From Dolomedes plantarius (Eukaryota; Arthropoda; Arachnida; Araneae; Dolomedidae): a stretch of 64,000 bases of DNA. How positions within the stretch are numbered: position 1 is the stretch's first letter; each line of letters opens with the position of its first letter. Below, piece after piece: positions 1-13,330 of the stretch. The position numbers and the translations under genes were made by a program. Under the pieces are notes generated by a model. The model was not told where the DNA came from, searched no databases, and saw only the letters and a program-made list of their open reading frames with translations. The stretch covers positions 237,132,579-237,196,578 of the forward strand of contig OU015490.1 of the NCBI GenBank assembly GCA_907164885.2, given 5' to 3'.

Positions 1-1876
1 ATCCACAAGGGGAAGGAAAAAATATGTCACTCAACAAAGTATGCTATATGGCCAAAATGCTCATAGCTAATAATATAATAAAAAACATAAACCTTATCTT
101 GTTTATGCACATGTACATGCTTTAAGTGTGAGCTAAAAAATGAAAAGTGAATGCATAAGAATGTAACCACAAACTGTCAAAGTTTATAAGTGACCAGTTG
201 GGTACAAACAATAAAAAAAGTCAAAATTAGGTAAATTAGGATCAGTAATGTTTCCGCGAAGGATTATGACACCTGAAACCTAACAAAAATATATGCACCA
301 AGACAGACTCCACTCAAGGGGGAAAGCTGTGCAAAAGGAAGAATGACTAGGACACCTAGCCTTAAGTAAATTCCTAACTCAAGTGAAGGGTTAAAAATAA
401 AATTAAACTTGATCAAAAGATCATCCTACACCAAGACAGAGCTTGAATCACATAAAATTCCTTGGCCAAAAGAAAGTATATGATACTGTCCCAATAAGGT
501 TGGTGACTTCTATCTTGCGCATGGAAATTTAATTTTACAAAAAAAATAGAAAACAACAAAGTAGTAATATTACACTAGGGAAAACTGAAAAGTAAAAATA
601 ATAGAAAAATAAAAATGAAAGTGGTTTGCAGAACTAGCGTACATCTCACTACATTGCAAAAAAATTTAGGGCTATGGAACTAACTGCACTCAAAAAAAAA
701 AAGAGGGAAGGTAGTAGTGAACATGAAGTATAGGATAGTCATAGTCGGTATAAGATAACTTGTCAAAAATTGACAAAGTGAGGTATAAAACATAACAAAA
801 AAAATATAACACATAAAATATAGTTCAGTTAAGTATTAGGGATTTTACACATAAATACACAATAAAGTTTGCTTGTAATATTTAAACACAACAAAATATA
901 GGAAAGAAAGATCTTGATAGGATATATTAAAATACATGAATGTCCATAGAGTTGATATGGAAACATTTGGTTCCTATCATTTGTTTACATTGATACCTTG
1001 TTTTTTCAACAAGCTTAAATAGAAGATACTGACTTTTCAATACCATTAATATACACCATGTAATATGTACAAGCATAATCTTACCAATTGAATGAGTGAC
1101 TGATAACATTCTCAGGTAATACCAAAAGAAATTTGTGTCAAGGCAAAAAAAAATATTTTTCAGTGAAGAGTAATAAAAAAATATGTCAATACCATAGTAA
1201 TACAGATGTTATTTGCTAAATTATACTAATACAGTTGTTATTTGCTAATGCTAATGCTAATGCCTTATACCAATACTTTCAGCCATCGTTGCATTATAAC
1301 AACCAAATACAAACATCAAATCAAACAAAATATCTAAGCAAAACAAAAATTATAACATTGATAAAAGTAAACCAATAGATGAAGCAAAATGTGCAACATA
1401 TTACACTAATAAGTGATAATATCACTATGAAGTTGATTACATTAGAGAATTATCTCTGTTGAAGTATTTCATAACAAAATTATACCTAAGTTACAACTTA
1501 TAACCTTGAAATCATATGTTGATGAAGCAAGAATTTGACAGGTATGAAAGGAACAGAAGGAAAATTAATCTTTCTTTAGAACAATTGAAGCATTAAACTT
1601 AATTTAACATTAGTTGACCATATTAAGGTTTTCCATATCAAGTAACTCAACATTAAGTGTTGGAACTAGTTAATAGAAGCTTACATTATTAAGAAACAAT
1701 TGTAAACATTCAGAGAGCAGTACAATTTTAGAATTTTGAATAATGTTGGCAAAAAGGAATATACTCAAAGAAACAAAATTACAGTGGGGAAAAAAAAATA
1801 TCCTACACAACGCCAGCATTGGAAGGAAAGAAAGAAGTGATATTAGGGAGCTCTCCTAACACACAACCAAAAAAAA
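1..1876 (-). other. Copy A region between pol and 3' LTR, non-coding
   Basis: This is the left copy's counterpart of 40974-42852. No env-like frame, signal peptide or transmembrane run is present. A 60-codon frame at 927-1109 is identical in both copies, but the copies are almost identical throughout, so that conservation is uninformative. The stretch is rich in A and T runs. Confidence 0.7.
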
Positions 1877-4800
1877 TCACTGTAAAACTGTAGACCTCAA
1901 GAAATACCTATTTTGCTGAGGAGGAGAAACTTTAAACATTAAAGGAGCAGAAGAAGATTCATTTAAGTGAGCTTTTCTAGCAGGAGCAAAATGGAGACGA
2001 TCAATATGAATTTTAGTAAGAGGAGCCAAAGGATTTGAGAGTAGTCTTATCGAATAAGTAACTACAGAGTGGCGTTTAATAACTTCATATGGACCAGTGA
2101 ATTTCTTATTGAACCTGTCTTTAGATTTCACATACACAATATTTCCTGGAGAAAGTACACGTAACTTAGGCATGTTGAAGTTGTTTGTTATTTTGAATTA
2201 CACGTTTATCCGTTAAATTTTGATAAACCGTTTGTTGTACCTGAAGCATATTTTTGAACAAATTGTTTAAATATTGAGGTTTGTCGAGCTGTTCGACAGA
2301 TTTTTGTAACAGAAATTATCAAAGATCAGTGCAACTTCTCGACCAAAATGCAACAAAAACGGAGAATAATTAGTCGAAGAATGGTGTGAACCATTGTACA
2401 AATGTTGATGAAGAAGTACAGCATGTTTAAAAGGAACACCTTGCTGTAGAAGACAATTAATTGTAGATTTTGCAGAAAGATTAGTTCTTTCACAAATAGC
2501 ATTCGCCTTAGGGTTACCCACAGTGTATGGTTTAATTTAATCCCAATAGTTTTAGTAAAGGAAGAGAAAATTTCAGATGTAATTGAGTACCAGATCTGTT
2601 AAGATTAAAGAAGGTCTACCAAATTTACAAACATAACTTAATAAACACTCAGTGACTGCCTCCGTTGTAATTTTGACAAGAGGAAAAAGCTCTAAATGCC
2701 TCGAGAAAAGATCAATTATGGTCAAAACATAAGCATTATTTTTAAAAGGGCCAAGAATATCCATAGACACAGCCTCGTTAGGTAAAGTGGGAATGGGATT
2801 GGCCTGAAAAGGTGCTGATACAATGGTGTGAGGCTTATTAAGAGAACAAAGGTGACAAGATTTTACAAAATTCACTGTATCAACATACATACCTTGCCAA
2901 AAGTAACGAGCTTTTACAAATCATATGTCTTTTCTATGCCAAAATGAGACACATGACAAATTTAAGAACTTTAAATTTTAAAGAGTGAGGAACAACAATA
3001 ATATGAGAATTAGTATTGATATTAGTTTTATCCCAGCATAATAATTTAGAATCATCATGAATATAATAATCGGTGAATTTAGAAGACTTAGCAGAGTTGG
3101 GTTGATTTAGATAATTAATAATTTTGATCAATTTTGAATCCCGACTCTGTTCTGCCAAAAACGTGGATATGGAGATATCCATAGGAGGGTCATTAGTGAT
3201 GGGAATTGCTGGATGATTTTGAATAGGGTCAGTAGTTAAAGCATTAACAGTAGTTATAGGAAGAACATCCTCACTATTAATAATTTCAGGATTAGTGGCT
3301 AAATTTTGAGAAGGAGGGTCACAAGTGAGGCGAGAAAAATAGTCTGCCAAAACATTAAGTTTACCAGGGATATGTTCATAAATGATGGAATATTCACTCA
3401 TTTCGAGTAACCATCTAGTAACAATCAGTAGGAGAAGAAGTATGCTTATAGTTGATGAGAGGTTGCTATCAGTTAACACTGTAAAAGTTCTGTGTATAAG
3501 TAATACTTAAATGCAATGATGGACATATAAAGTGCAAATAATTCTTTCTTGAGAGTGGAATAATTTTTCTGACCTTTTGTAAGAGATTTACTAAAATATG
3601 AAATAGGTAATAACTTATCATCAAACTTCTGCATCAAAATACCAGAAATTGCCAAATTTGATGCATCAGTGTTCAAATAAAAATTCTGATCCCACATGGG
3701 TAGTTTGACAAAGGGTTGGAAAAGAAAATGGACTGAAGGTTATTGAAACATTCTTGCAGATAAGGAGACCAACTGAATTTAACCTTAGGTGAAGTGACGT
3801 CAATTAACGGTTGAGTAAGCGCAGCAAAATTTGGAATAAGTGAACGATAGAAACCACAAACTCCTAAAAGCGTTTTACTTGTCGGTTTAGACGTAGGCAC
3901 AGGAAAAGCAGTTATTTTAGTGATGTTATTATCAATAGGAATATAGCATTATCTTTAATATGGAAACCAAGAAATCAATCGTTGTCTTATGAAATGAAGC
4001 ACTTGTGCGGAGATAAGTCAGATTAAATTTTGAAATTACTTCAAGCAATTTAGCAATTTTGGACAGAGATTCCTCAAATGAATTAGCACCAATAACTAAA
4101 TCGTCTTGATATGCAAAGAGACCTGGCAGGTTTACTTGTTCTAAAACATTATCTATTAAATTTTGAAAGGTACTTGCCGCTGTTTTAAGACCAAAAGGAA
4201 TACGTTTAGAAAAATATGACGCAAACGGAGTAGTGAATGCTACAATTTTTTGGAGATCTTTAGGAGATCTATTTGCCAATAGGCGTTTCCGAAATCAAGG
4301 GTGGAGAAGTATTTAAATTTTGACAAATTAGAGATTATGGTTGAAATTTTAGGGAGGGGATAGGAGGAAGATTTTATGACTGAATTTAACAACGAAGATC
4401 TAATGCAAGCCTAAAGGTGGGTGGGGCAGAAGAATCAAGAGATTTTTTCTTAACCATGAGCATTGGACATGCCCATTCACAATTACCTCGTTCAATAATA
4501 CCTGCACTCTGCATTTCGTTTAGTTGGTCCAAAGCAGTTTGCTGTAAGGTTTGAGGAATAGGGAAAGGAAGAGTCCTAATAGGAAAATTTTGAGTTAAGG
4601 AAATGTAGGTTTAACTCTATCAGTGTGCCCTAAGGTTGACAATCCTTAGAAAAGGCAGCATAATTAGTTAACAAAAATATTTAATAACTGTTGTTTGTGG
4701 TCACACGACAAATGGTCTAATTTGAAGTCAGATGAAGAAAGCATTTCTTTTCGCTTACTCAGAATCTCAGGAGTAGTAGAAATAAAGTTGACAACATGTT

Positions 4801-5924
4801 CCAAAGAATTACAAGAAAAATCAAAGTCAGAAGGAGTATTATTCTCAACATTAGAATTTATAGGAGGTTTGTCAATTAGGTCAAAATCACACATATTTCC
4901 TATAATGGAATTTTTACTCAAATGAAGTTGTTTAGCATCCCTATTTTCAATAAATATATAAAAGTGATTTAAAATAGGTTCCTGACAAGTATTTTCAAAT
5001 TTATGTAATGAAGGATGACAAATAAATTGTTTAGAATTTGGTAGAAAAAGAGCTTCATTGAAATTAGTAAGGGTTTTCACCTTAACATATTGACTATCGT
5101 CACATTCTAATATAACTTTTTCACATACCATACTACATTAGATGCAACTTCATTACCTTTATCATTTTCACACATAAATTATCATTCACAAGTACATTAT
5201 CAGCATATAATTAAAACATTGTGCAGTAGAAGAGATATCAACATTATCAGCAAAATCATTATGCATACTTATTTTGTCATTGAAGTTGGAAGAACAGTTC
5301 TCTGGTGCAGTATCACAAAAATTAGTAGAATTATCTCTCAGATTATTATTATTAGGTTCAATATTATGATTACTCTTAGTATTAAGATTAGGTGAGTCAG
5401 TGATGGTTGAATTGAAATGAACAGAATTATCAAAGGAATTTTGAATAAAAGGTATGGTTTCAGAGTTAATTTTAATTGCATTTAGTTTATGATCTAGTAT
5501 TACATTGTATTTGTTGAGAAAGTCATACCCAATTAAGATATTGAATTAGATGTTGACAGATCTGTTAAGAAAAAAGGTGTGTTTAAATGACTTCCTGGAG
5601 AATTTGATAGGCAATTCAACACAAGCAGAATATTGTAGAGTAGAGTTAAGGGTTTAATGGTTACAGCTCTAGAGATTATTCTGTATTTAAGTTGTGATTT
5701 CATTGAATTAAATGTATTTAAATCAAACAATGACAAACTCGAGCCAGAATCTAACAGTGAAATTAGAACATTATCTTTTAAATATACATACACCAGAGGT
5801 AAGGAATAAACAGAAATATCATCATTCGGGCAGTTAATATTAGTAACATTGTAATTAAGTACTGAGAATACTCATTAGCAGAATTTTTATAGGAGTTCAT
5901 AATCCCAGTGTTATGACACTCCAT
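1877..5924 (-). pseudogene. pol: Copy A pol (protease, RT, RNase H, integrase), many frameshifts
   Basis: The minus strand encodes the same pol as copy B. The order is protease with LLDSGSS near 5750, RT with the catalytic FAYQDDLVI motif near 4100, RNase H near 3660-3450, integrase zinc finger and DD35E core near 2940-2450, and a GPY/F module (FTGPYEV) near 2090. The RT catalytic segment that is frameshifted in copy B reads through here (frame 3932-4279). Other positions are broken: near 5548, 3715, 2575, 2520 and 2305 this copy is one base shorter than copy B. The stop codon is at 1877-1879. The product would be non-functional as written. Whether the breaks are real decay or sequencing error is not decidable here. 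Confidence 0.9.
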
Positions 5925-5926
5925 CT

Positions 5927-6858
5927 CTAGTTTAAATTATTACTAGGATTATTTGATGGCACAAAAACATTTGCTCTAGGGTTCATATTATTATTCCCAT
6001 GGCTATTATTATGAGAATTAGGTCTAACCTGACCTCTACCACGATTATATTGGTTATGGTTTGCTCTATTAGCTAATACTCTCTTAAACTGATAACAATT
6101 CTTCATTAAGTGGTTCAAGCGGCCACAGTAATTACATTTGATTTGCACTCTATTAACTGGACTTGGCCTAAAACTTTTGGAGTATGGCCTGAAATTTTGT
6201 CTGTGTGCTCTAAAATTCTGATTTCTAGCATTTTCATTTTTGGCAGGAGAAGAAGTATTATTGGTAGGATTTTAATTTCAACTATCTGAGTTTTTAAATA
6301 ATTAACTTCAGCTAATAATTGATCATATGAAGGCTGAGAAGAGGTAGATGGAACCAAAATCTCAGATTGAATATGGATATCCTGCAAAAGTTGAGCTTTA
6401 GCAACCGCCTCATCAAAATTATCCAAACCAGACTCCAAAATTTTTAATTTATGGCTGGCAGGCAAAGCATTTAGCAAATGTGAAAATTTTATAGAGTCTA
6501 GCTGAGTTTTCTCAGTGATAGATGGGTGCACTTTCCTTACAAGATTATCAAGCCTGTGTGCTAAATTTCTGATTGTTTCATCAGGCAACAATTTAATATT
6601 ATCTACTGCTACACGCAAAGAATGTGTGGTTGCAGGTTTAAAAAAAATCAACGAAAATCTGTTTCAGTTGTAAAATAGATGTACAACCTTTAGCATCAGC
6701 CGAACTGACAAAAAATTTAAGAGCATGCCTGTAAGTTTGGATTTTAAAAAAGTCAAAGCTTGTTGCTCAGACCACTTATTAAATTCCTTTATGTCGATTA
6801 CTTGTTCGAAAAAGAACTCCAATAACTCTACATCACCCTCAATGGTGTCAGGCTGCAT
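5927..6858 (-). pseudogene. gag: Copy A gag
   Basis: This is the structural polyprotein of the gypsy element. The first in-frame ATG (6856-6858) gives MQPDTIEGDVELLEFFFEQ, a typical start of an arthropod gypsy capsid region. The 3' part encodes a CCHC zinc knuckle (CNYCGRLNHLMKNC) followed by an asparagine-rich tail. The frame is broken near 6700 and 6260-6150. Copy B reads through both places, and copy A is a base or so shorter. The stop codon at 5927-5929 is preceded by the TTTAAAC heptamer (5930-5936 on this strand), as in copy B. Confidence 0.85.
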
Positions 6859-7255
6859 GGAAATGAATTTTTGTAGCCATGCTTTTAAGTATTTCTCATA
6901 TAAAGAGAAAAAAAATTTATAATCACAAAATGTGAAAAGAGTTAAAAGTGCACTTTAAAGTATTACACAAAATGAGAAAAAAATATAAATCACAATTTTA
7001 TAAATACTACCATTCAAGTAAAAGTAAATTTGCAAAAACTAGATTATATGAAAAATATACTGAATATACACTAAAAATTCATATATACTGCAACAGTTGG
7101 ATTGTATTTATAATACCCAATATGTACGTATAAAATTTCAATTAAACATTTCAAAAAAATTGTGAAGAATATTTAACAAATGATAAATAATGAATTAAAA
7201 TGAAGCATACCAATTGATGAAGTTGAGAGCAGCACTGGTCATTGCGCACCATTTC

Positions 7256-7306
7256 TGTAATATGAGATATGGATGTTGAAGTTCTGTACAATTGAGGCAC
7301 CATTTC
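7256..7306 (-). repeat. 51-bp duplication at LTR/primer-site junction of copy A
   Basis: Read in the element's direction, ATATTACAGAAATGGTG occurs twice, 51 bases apart, in copy A and once in copy B. The LTR end (TTACA) and the beginning of the primer binding site (TGGTG) are therefore both duplicated. The outer copy gives an LTR length (1618 bp) close to those of copy B (1626 and 1623 bp). The inner copy would give 1669 bp. Confidence 0.8.
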
Positions 7307-8924
7307 TGTAATATGAAATTGAAGGGAGGAGGAACCATTTCTGTACAATGGAATTTTTTGACGACGGTACCATTTCTGTACTATTGAAGTGAATTTCTGT
7401 ACAGTTGTACTTTTTTTTGGGTACAATCACTAATTGTATACGGTCACTATGTGTATGGTCACTATTTTGGTAGAGTCAAATGTTTTTACCTCGAAGGACC
7501 TTTGTTCTGTTGAGTGAAAGATGAAGTACACCAGAATGTTCACAGCACGAAAGTTCTATAAAAGAATGAAGATTTGTCTATCGTTTAAGATGTAGAAATG
7601 ACAGTTCGTCAAGGCAGGCCGGAGCATTTAAGACGCAAGTTCAACCGGAAGATTTTGCATAGTGGAAGTACAAGATTTGCTGGGGAAACAAACGTTGAAG
7701 ATCATTGTGCCGCAGGATTGAATTATCACAGGTTTGGAAGCTGCTCACAACTACTCTTTATAAAAAATAAATACTGAGGAAGAAAACTTCTTCAAAAACG
7801 ACTTGTTGGTAGAAAAAAATAAGGTTTTATTCTTCTGATAAAAAGATGCAATGTATATCTTGACTACTGAATTATAACAGGAACAAATAAACGTAATACT
7901 ACATACTAGAAAAGAGCTTCAGGTCTACACGACCACTTATTAGAAGATCATCCAAAAAAAATAATAGTATTGAAGGAATTTCCTTTTAAAGTATATATAC
8001 ACAAATATCAGATCAATAGAATCCACTCGTACTCACTATTCGACAATAAAAAATACATCCCCCTCACCAAGCCACGGCCAAACCAAAAGGACCGAAAGCC
8101 CGGCTCAGGGTCTCTTAGAGCAAGTTTTTATCTACCAAGCAATTCTAATCTCTGCATCGCATCTCTTTTTTTTTCAGCCCTGGACAACGCAAGGAGAGAA
8201 AGGTTGCCGTACAACCAATCTCGCCAAGGCGTGCAGAAGGGAGAGGAGAAAGCAACCTTAACAGCGCCTCAACACATTGCCAACACCTTGTGTCCATAAA
8301 ATAAAATACGCGAAGCATCGCCAAAACTGGATACCTTAAGTACCACATTCCTCTTGCCAGAAGAAAATGCCAGAAGAACCCTTTTAAGGAGTTTCATTGG
8401 CCGAGACTGGCTGAGCTTAACCAATCAGAGGAGCTGGTCAAGCAGCGCGAAGCCCAAACGCCTGTTCAGAGAAAAACTGTTTCCCATGCAAGATACTCGT
8501 ATAAATTACGTTCGCCGCAGGCGCGGAAAAGGGAAACTGGAGCCTTTAGCATTAAAAAGACCCATCATGCTGTTAACAAAACACGGAAACAGGGAAGAAA
8601 AGACATATCTATTTCGTGGACACGAGGGTAGCAATTAGGGGATCTAGCTGACAAAGACTTAAAGAATATAAGACGGCAAATTGCACTGCCAGATGTTAGA
8701 AGATAGGCTATTCTCAATTACCAACCGAACGGACTTAAAGGTTACAGAGACCTCCCATGACTAAGAGCCTGGGAAAAAAATAAATTACTATCAGATAAGG
8801 AAAGGAAACATAACTAGCAGATTTAAGATTAAAATTAAAGTTATAATTTAAAGTTTAAGAGAACTACACAAATTAAATTAAATTAAATTAAAATAAAGGA
8901 ACCTGTAACGAATTCCTCGTTACA
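7307..8924 (-). repeat. 5' LTR of copy A
   Basis: This LTR begins on the minus strand with TGTAACGAGGAATTCGTTAC at 8924 and ends in TTACA. It is nearly identical to both LTRs of copy B over its whole length, including the CCAAT-box pair, the AT-rich middle and the terminal TACAGAAAT repeats. Differences are mainly one-base changes in run length. Confidence 0.93.
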
Positions 8925-9199
8925 ACACCCCATTGAAGTTTTTAACCCACAAAAGTTTAAAGAAAGTATTAAAACAGAAAACCCTAGTCAGGGGTCATTG
9001 ATTACTTTGTTTTCTATTTATTGGTACACTGAGATAAATCGGAATTTACTCACCGTATGTAATGCGGACTAATCAGTTATTATCTTATTAATTTTAAATA
9101 TGTACTTTTAACGAATATTATTTTCCAAAGCACATTCTTTTTACATTCGTCAAATGATACCGCCAGATTGGTGATTGTTTGCAACGGGGGAACCGTATA
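8925..9199. other. Unrecognised AT-rich flank of copy A
   Basis: I see no coding signal, inverted repeat or known repeat here. It is the DNA into which copy A inserted. Confidence 0.5.
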
Positions 9200-9417
9200 G
9201 GTTAACCAACACCTCCACTATTGCCTACTTAATTTTGACCGAGAACCTTCAGGGACGACACCTGAAGTTCTCGTACTCACCTCTGAACCACATACCACAT
9301 GACGCCCTCTATGACCTTCGTATCTAATGTGCCCATACCTGGCGTAAATACGTGGCTATTTAATGGCCCTTGTCGGGATTTAAATCGAGAACCATTACAG
9401 CCTTGAGCCATTTGTAA
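9200..9417 (-). repeat. tRNA-derived SINE, family 1, degraded copy
   Basis: On the minus strand a degraded tRNA-like head (GGCTCAAGGCTGTAATGG, then a box-B-like GATTTAAATCC) is followed by a body shared with the copy at 18751-19040. The shared words include GGGCCATTAA, GTATGGG, GTACGAGA and TGTCGTCCCTG, then a CGGTCAAAATTA block. The same words in the same order at two loci support a dispersed SINE rather than chance. Confidence 0.6.
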
Positions 9418-11099
9418 CTGGTATGAGCATGACTGTCCATTAATTACTCTTAATCTTTACTGTTGATCAATAAAGTCAGGTAATTCTTAAACGTATTTAA
9501 ATTAGTAATCGTAACTGAGGAAGTTGAATGGATTTCCAAAGTATTCAACACATTTAATAGTTACAAAAGAAGACCGAGCTCTTTCATAATTACTCTGAAC
9601 GTTTACATGTGATTGACACCATCTATTCAATCCTTTTTAATGCCTTTTAGTATGTTCGTCAACTATACCATTCCAAGAGCCCATAATGAGGGTGATACTG
9701 CAGTGCATGACTGCTGGTTGCACTATAGGAGCATCATATTATAATACATTAAATTCCTTATCATGGCTTAATGACTTTGTTCACAACTTAAACTTAAATC
9801 AAAATTTCAAAAGTGAGATTTCTGAAAATTATTTCAATGTTTCCTACTTTTGCTAAGTGATACATTTGTTTATCGTATGATAAATATCAAATTTCCCCAT
9901 CCGTCTAACTATTACTAATATTGTACGATCTAAAATAGAAATCATTACATTTTTATTTGAGATTTATTTGAAATGTCATTTCGATTTTGATTTCACATTT
10001 AACACTGAATCTAATTTTAGTATCTCTCACAGTTTAGCTGTAAATAAAAATGCTAATTTCTTTTATGCAAAAAAAAAAAACATAACTACAATATTTCAAT
10101 GTAATGTTTTAACAATTTTTTTTCAGATCTGGACCTCTAGACTGTTATTTGCATACTTTCATATGTGACGTGCGATTTCAATCAAATCGATGAAATGGAT
10201 CTCAGGGACGAATTCGAGCTGGTAAATATCGGAAAATTGATTATTGGTGAGGTACTTTAATGTTCTGTGAAGGTTAAATAGTCGGAGACCAATGCCTACT
10301 TATCATATTGAGTGTAAGTGCTTACATTCTGTCCACGTTCCATATCCGAGGTTTTTAGGGGTGGTATGATGTTTTAAGTAGTATGCAGATCAGATGAAAT
10401 CAATACAGCATATAGTGTTGAAAAATGTGTTTTGCTTTTTGAAAAGAACTTCTTCATGAAAAAGTTATTGATTTGTTGGAAATATCAACAAGTTCATGTC
10501 GGGAATATTTGTTAAAAAGTATAGACAAAAAGGATGGAAGTGTGTTCAGATTAGAGTGGATGATTAAGTTGTAGAATTTCAAAAGGAACATATGTAATTA
10601 ATGAAATTGATTTTACAAATAACTTTTCAGATGCTACTGCCACTCTCCCCTTACCACCCACACACAAACTGTCAGAAGTTTCACTAGCTATTATATAACG
10701 ATAGATAGATAGATAGATAGCCAGATAGATTGTAAATAATTTAATTTGAAAACTGCGATGATACAAATGTGAGGCGAAAAAGGAAAAAAAAATAAATCAT
10801 CTAGTGTAATATTAAAAACAAATAAATAAAAAATTTGGTATCATAAATCATATCTATTTTCAGACCGAAAATGTGCTTTTCAAAAGAAAGATCAAGCATG
10901 GATTCTATATCTAACATTCGAAACAAAAACAAAGATAATAAAAATATTAAATTAAATGATCTAGAAAGAAACTTTCAATACTTTTGAACGTTATTTTTAC
11001 AATCAGCTTGAATTCTTCTGGAAAAATGGTTATCCATGGATTATGGGTTTTCCTGTTTTGTATAAAGACGTATGCTTAATTGTCGTTATTTAATTAGTG
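9418..11099. other. Unrecognised intergenic DNA
   Basis: There is no recognisable gene. A (GATA)n microsatellite lies at about 10700-10722. The short open frames are low-complexity or AT-driven and match no family I know. Confidence 0.5.
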
Positions 11100-12150
11100 C
11101 TGTTTTAAATTTTCCTTTCAAGGCTTATCTTTTATTTCACACCCATAATGTTATCTTTAATTTGATATCTTTACCCCATTTTTCTAAAACAAACCTTTCA
11201 ATTTTTAAGAAATTTTGAAACCAGTTTCAAATTATCTTGGAAATTTATTCAAAGAACTGTAATAATTCAAAGTTTACTGTAATAATGCAAAGTTTAATGA
11301 AATAATTCTGTATGAAAGCTTACCCTTAAACACGTACAATTAAAGGTTTTTTGATTAGCTTTAAAATCTTGGATTACATAAGATTTATGTCTTATTAATT
11401 ACAAACTTTACTATCATTCATTAAAATTTGTTTGAAGTTCCGAGTTATTTTCTGTAGCCTTCCAATTTAATTTTTTCATCATCATTTTAAAAAGGACGCT
11501 TTAGTTTCAAAACATCATTCATCGAATATTATTTTATCTAGTATACCATATTGTAAGAACACATGCGAGTTTATTCTTAGATAATTAGTTTCCTTATAAT
11601 GCATAAGATTCATCCCTCATTAATTACAAATTTTATTATCATTCATTAAATTCTGTTTGAAGTTCCGAGGTATTTTCTGTAGCCTTCCCATTTTATTTTT
11701 TATAGTCATTTTAAAAAGGACGCTTTAGTTTCAAAACATCATTCATCAAATAATATTTTTTATGTAGTATACCATGTTGTAGGAACACATGCGAGTGAAT
11801 TTTTAGATAATTATTTTCCTTATTGATTTGCAATACAAAATTTTTAATTTGCTATATTTACCCAATTTAACTCAAAATATACCTTAATTTCTCAGCAATT
11901 TTGAAATCAGTTTGAAATCATCTTGGAAAGTGATTCAAATAACGGTTTGTAATAGTTTTTTTTATGAAGGCTTAACCTTGTTTGAAGGCTTGTAACCTTG
12001 TAGCTTTTCCTGTTTATATTTAAATCATTATTTTAAAAAGGAAGCATTAGTTTAGAAACATCATTCTTCAGATTATTTTTTATCTTGGATACCATATTGT
12101 AGGAACACATGCAAGTTAATTCTTAGATAATTACTTTCCGTATTGAATTG
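11100..12150 (+). repeat. Modular tandem duplication
   Basis: A block of about 220 bp at 11380-11600 is repeated at 11600-11825. The shared words include GAAGTTCCGAG, TTTTCTGTAGCCTTCC, AAAAAGGACGCTTTAGTTTC and GGAACACATGCGAG. A partial third copy lies at about 12000-12150. A second module (TTTGAAATCATCTTGGAAA) precedes each group, at about 11210 and 11900. The arrangement therefore looks like a duplicated two-part unit with about 10-20% divergence. No coding capacity is evident. Confidence 0.7.
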
Positions 12151-12749
12151 CAATGTAAAAGTTATACGCGGCTAGAATTACCAAGCAGATGAGGGACTAG
12201 TATAGGTTAAAAGAAATGCCTATTGACATTCAGGATATTCCCAAAGATTGTTTGATTAAATATCAATGTTTACATCAAATAAAGGCATTAATTTAACAGT
12301 TGTGTGGCTTTCTGAATTTTTCTTTTAAACTCCATTCCCCCCAATAGGGGAGGGTTATCATCTTTATTACGAAATCGAATTTCATAAAATTTTGTGATTG
12401 AATTGGGCATATCATCCAATTCAAAATTGAAACAGAAACTTAATACAAAATATAAATGAAACGTTATTTGAATTGAAAAAACTTGTAATAACCGTGTAAC
12501 AACTACAGCTCTTAACTGCACTGGTAAGAACTATAAAAATTGCTGTTACAAGTACAGTTCTGTAACTACGTCTCTAAAGAAATGCAGTTGAAATGACAAT
12601 ATAATCAAAATAATTAAAAAGTACGTGTTGTAGAATCAAAACTAACATCTCATTTTTTTTTCAAAATTGAATGAAGGATACTTGCGCATATTAGGTAATA
12701 CCATGGAAAATGCGGTATTTTGAATTTGGATAAAATGTCTGGCGCAATA
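12151..12749. other. Unrecognised intergenic DNA
   Basis: I see no gene, repeat pair or element ends in this stretch. Confidence 0.45.
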
Positions 12750-13330
12750 TTGTGTCATAGGGGCAAATAGGTAGGAGGCGTTCTGGTAGGCGTGTTTACT
12801 GCTATACGGTTTATTGTTTTCTTAAGAATCGAAGTAAGTTACATGTGGTGCAGATGTGAGTTTCACAGAATTATTAACTCTTATTATGAAAGAGTCGAAA
12901 CTTATTAGACAAGCTTTTTGGGGGGAGCTTCGACAAGGCGACATCAGCAATAGACAAACTGAGCAAGAATTATGGTTTAGGCACTATAAACCTGATAAAC
13001 ACTCCAAAACTGACACAGTTTGACTTGGAAGTTATGACTTATCCTCCATATTCTCTCCATCTGGCACCTTCAGGCTGCCATCTTTTTCGCAGTCTCTAAA
13101 CCCATATTAACGGGAAACGGTTTCATACAGAAGACAAATGTCCGAAGATAATTAATTAGATTGAAGCATTAAATTTTATGTCACCACAGAATCCAAAATT
13201 TAAAACTAATATGGGAAGAAGTAGTAAATAGTAATAGTAAATATATTTCAGATTAAAATTAAACGGTCAATTTTTTCGTTTTATATCAAAAACACCTCTA
13301 AAATACCGTCTAAATTATGGAATGACACAA
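12750..13330 (+). mobile_element. Internally deleted mariner remnant with TA duplication
   Basis: The ends are inverted: TATTGTGTCAT at 12748-12758 and ATGACACAATA at 13322-13332. That gives a TA target duplication and a perfect 9-bp end repeat. Between them the plus strand at about 13010-13190 encodes the end of a mariner transposase core (MTYPPYSLHLAPSGCHLF, then HINGKRFHTEDK). This corresponds to the family's HPPYSPDLAPSDYHLF motif, with the aspartate of SPD and the last catalytic aspartate replaced. The N-terminal half is missing and stops interrupt the frame, so this is a dead, about 580-bp derivative. Confidence 0.75.

Larger units (their letters stand above)
1..8924 (-). mobile_element. 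Ty3/gypsy LTR retrotransposon, copy A (cut by window start)
   Basis: This is a second copy of the element at 33946-45235, in the opposite orientation. Its 5' LTR ends at 8924, and position 1 matches copy B at about 42852, so the last 760 bp of internal DNA and the 3' LTR lie outside the window. Gag, protease, reverse transcriptase, RNase H and integrase are present in that order on the minus strand. The coding regions are broken into about a dozen short frames. At every break I compared by eye, copy A had one base fewer than copy B, usually in a short run of A or T, and few substitutions. The flank after the LTR begins ACACC, so the presumed 5-bp target duplication cannot be tested here. Membership in the same family as copy B is certain. 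Confidence 0.95.

Noticed and set aside
927..1109. 60-codon frame identical in both gypsy copies (also 41741-41923)
   Set aside because: Identity reflects recent copying. The frame is short and has no env or other motif.
4695..4925. 76-codon frame opposite pol in both gypsy copies
   Set aside because: Antisense shadow of the protease/RT linker.
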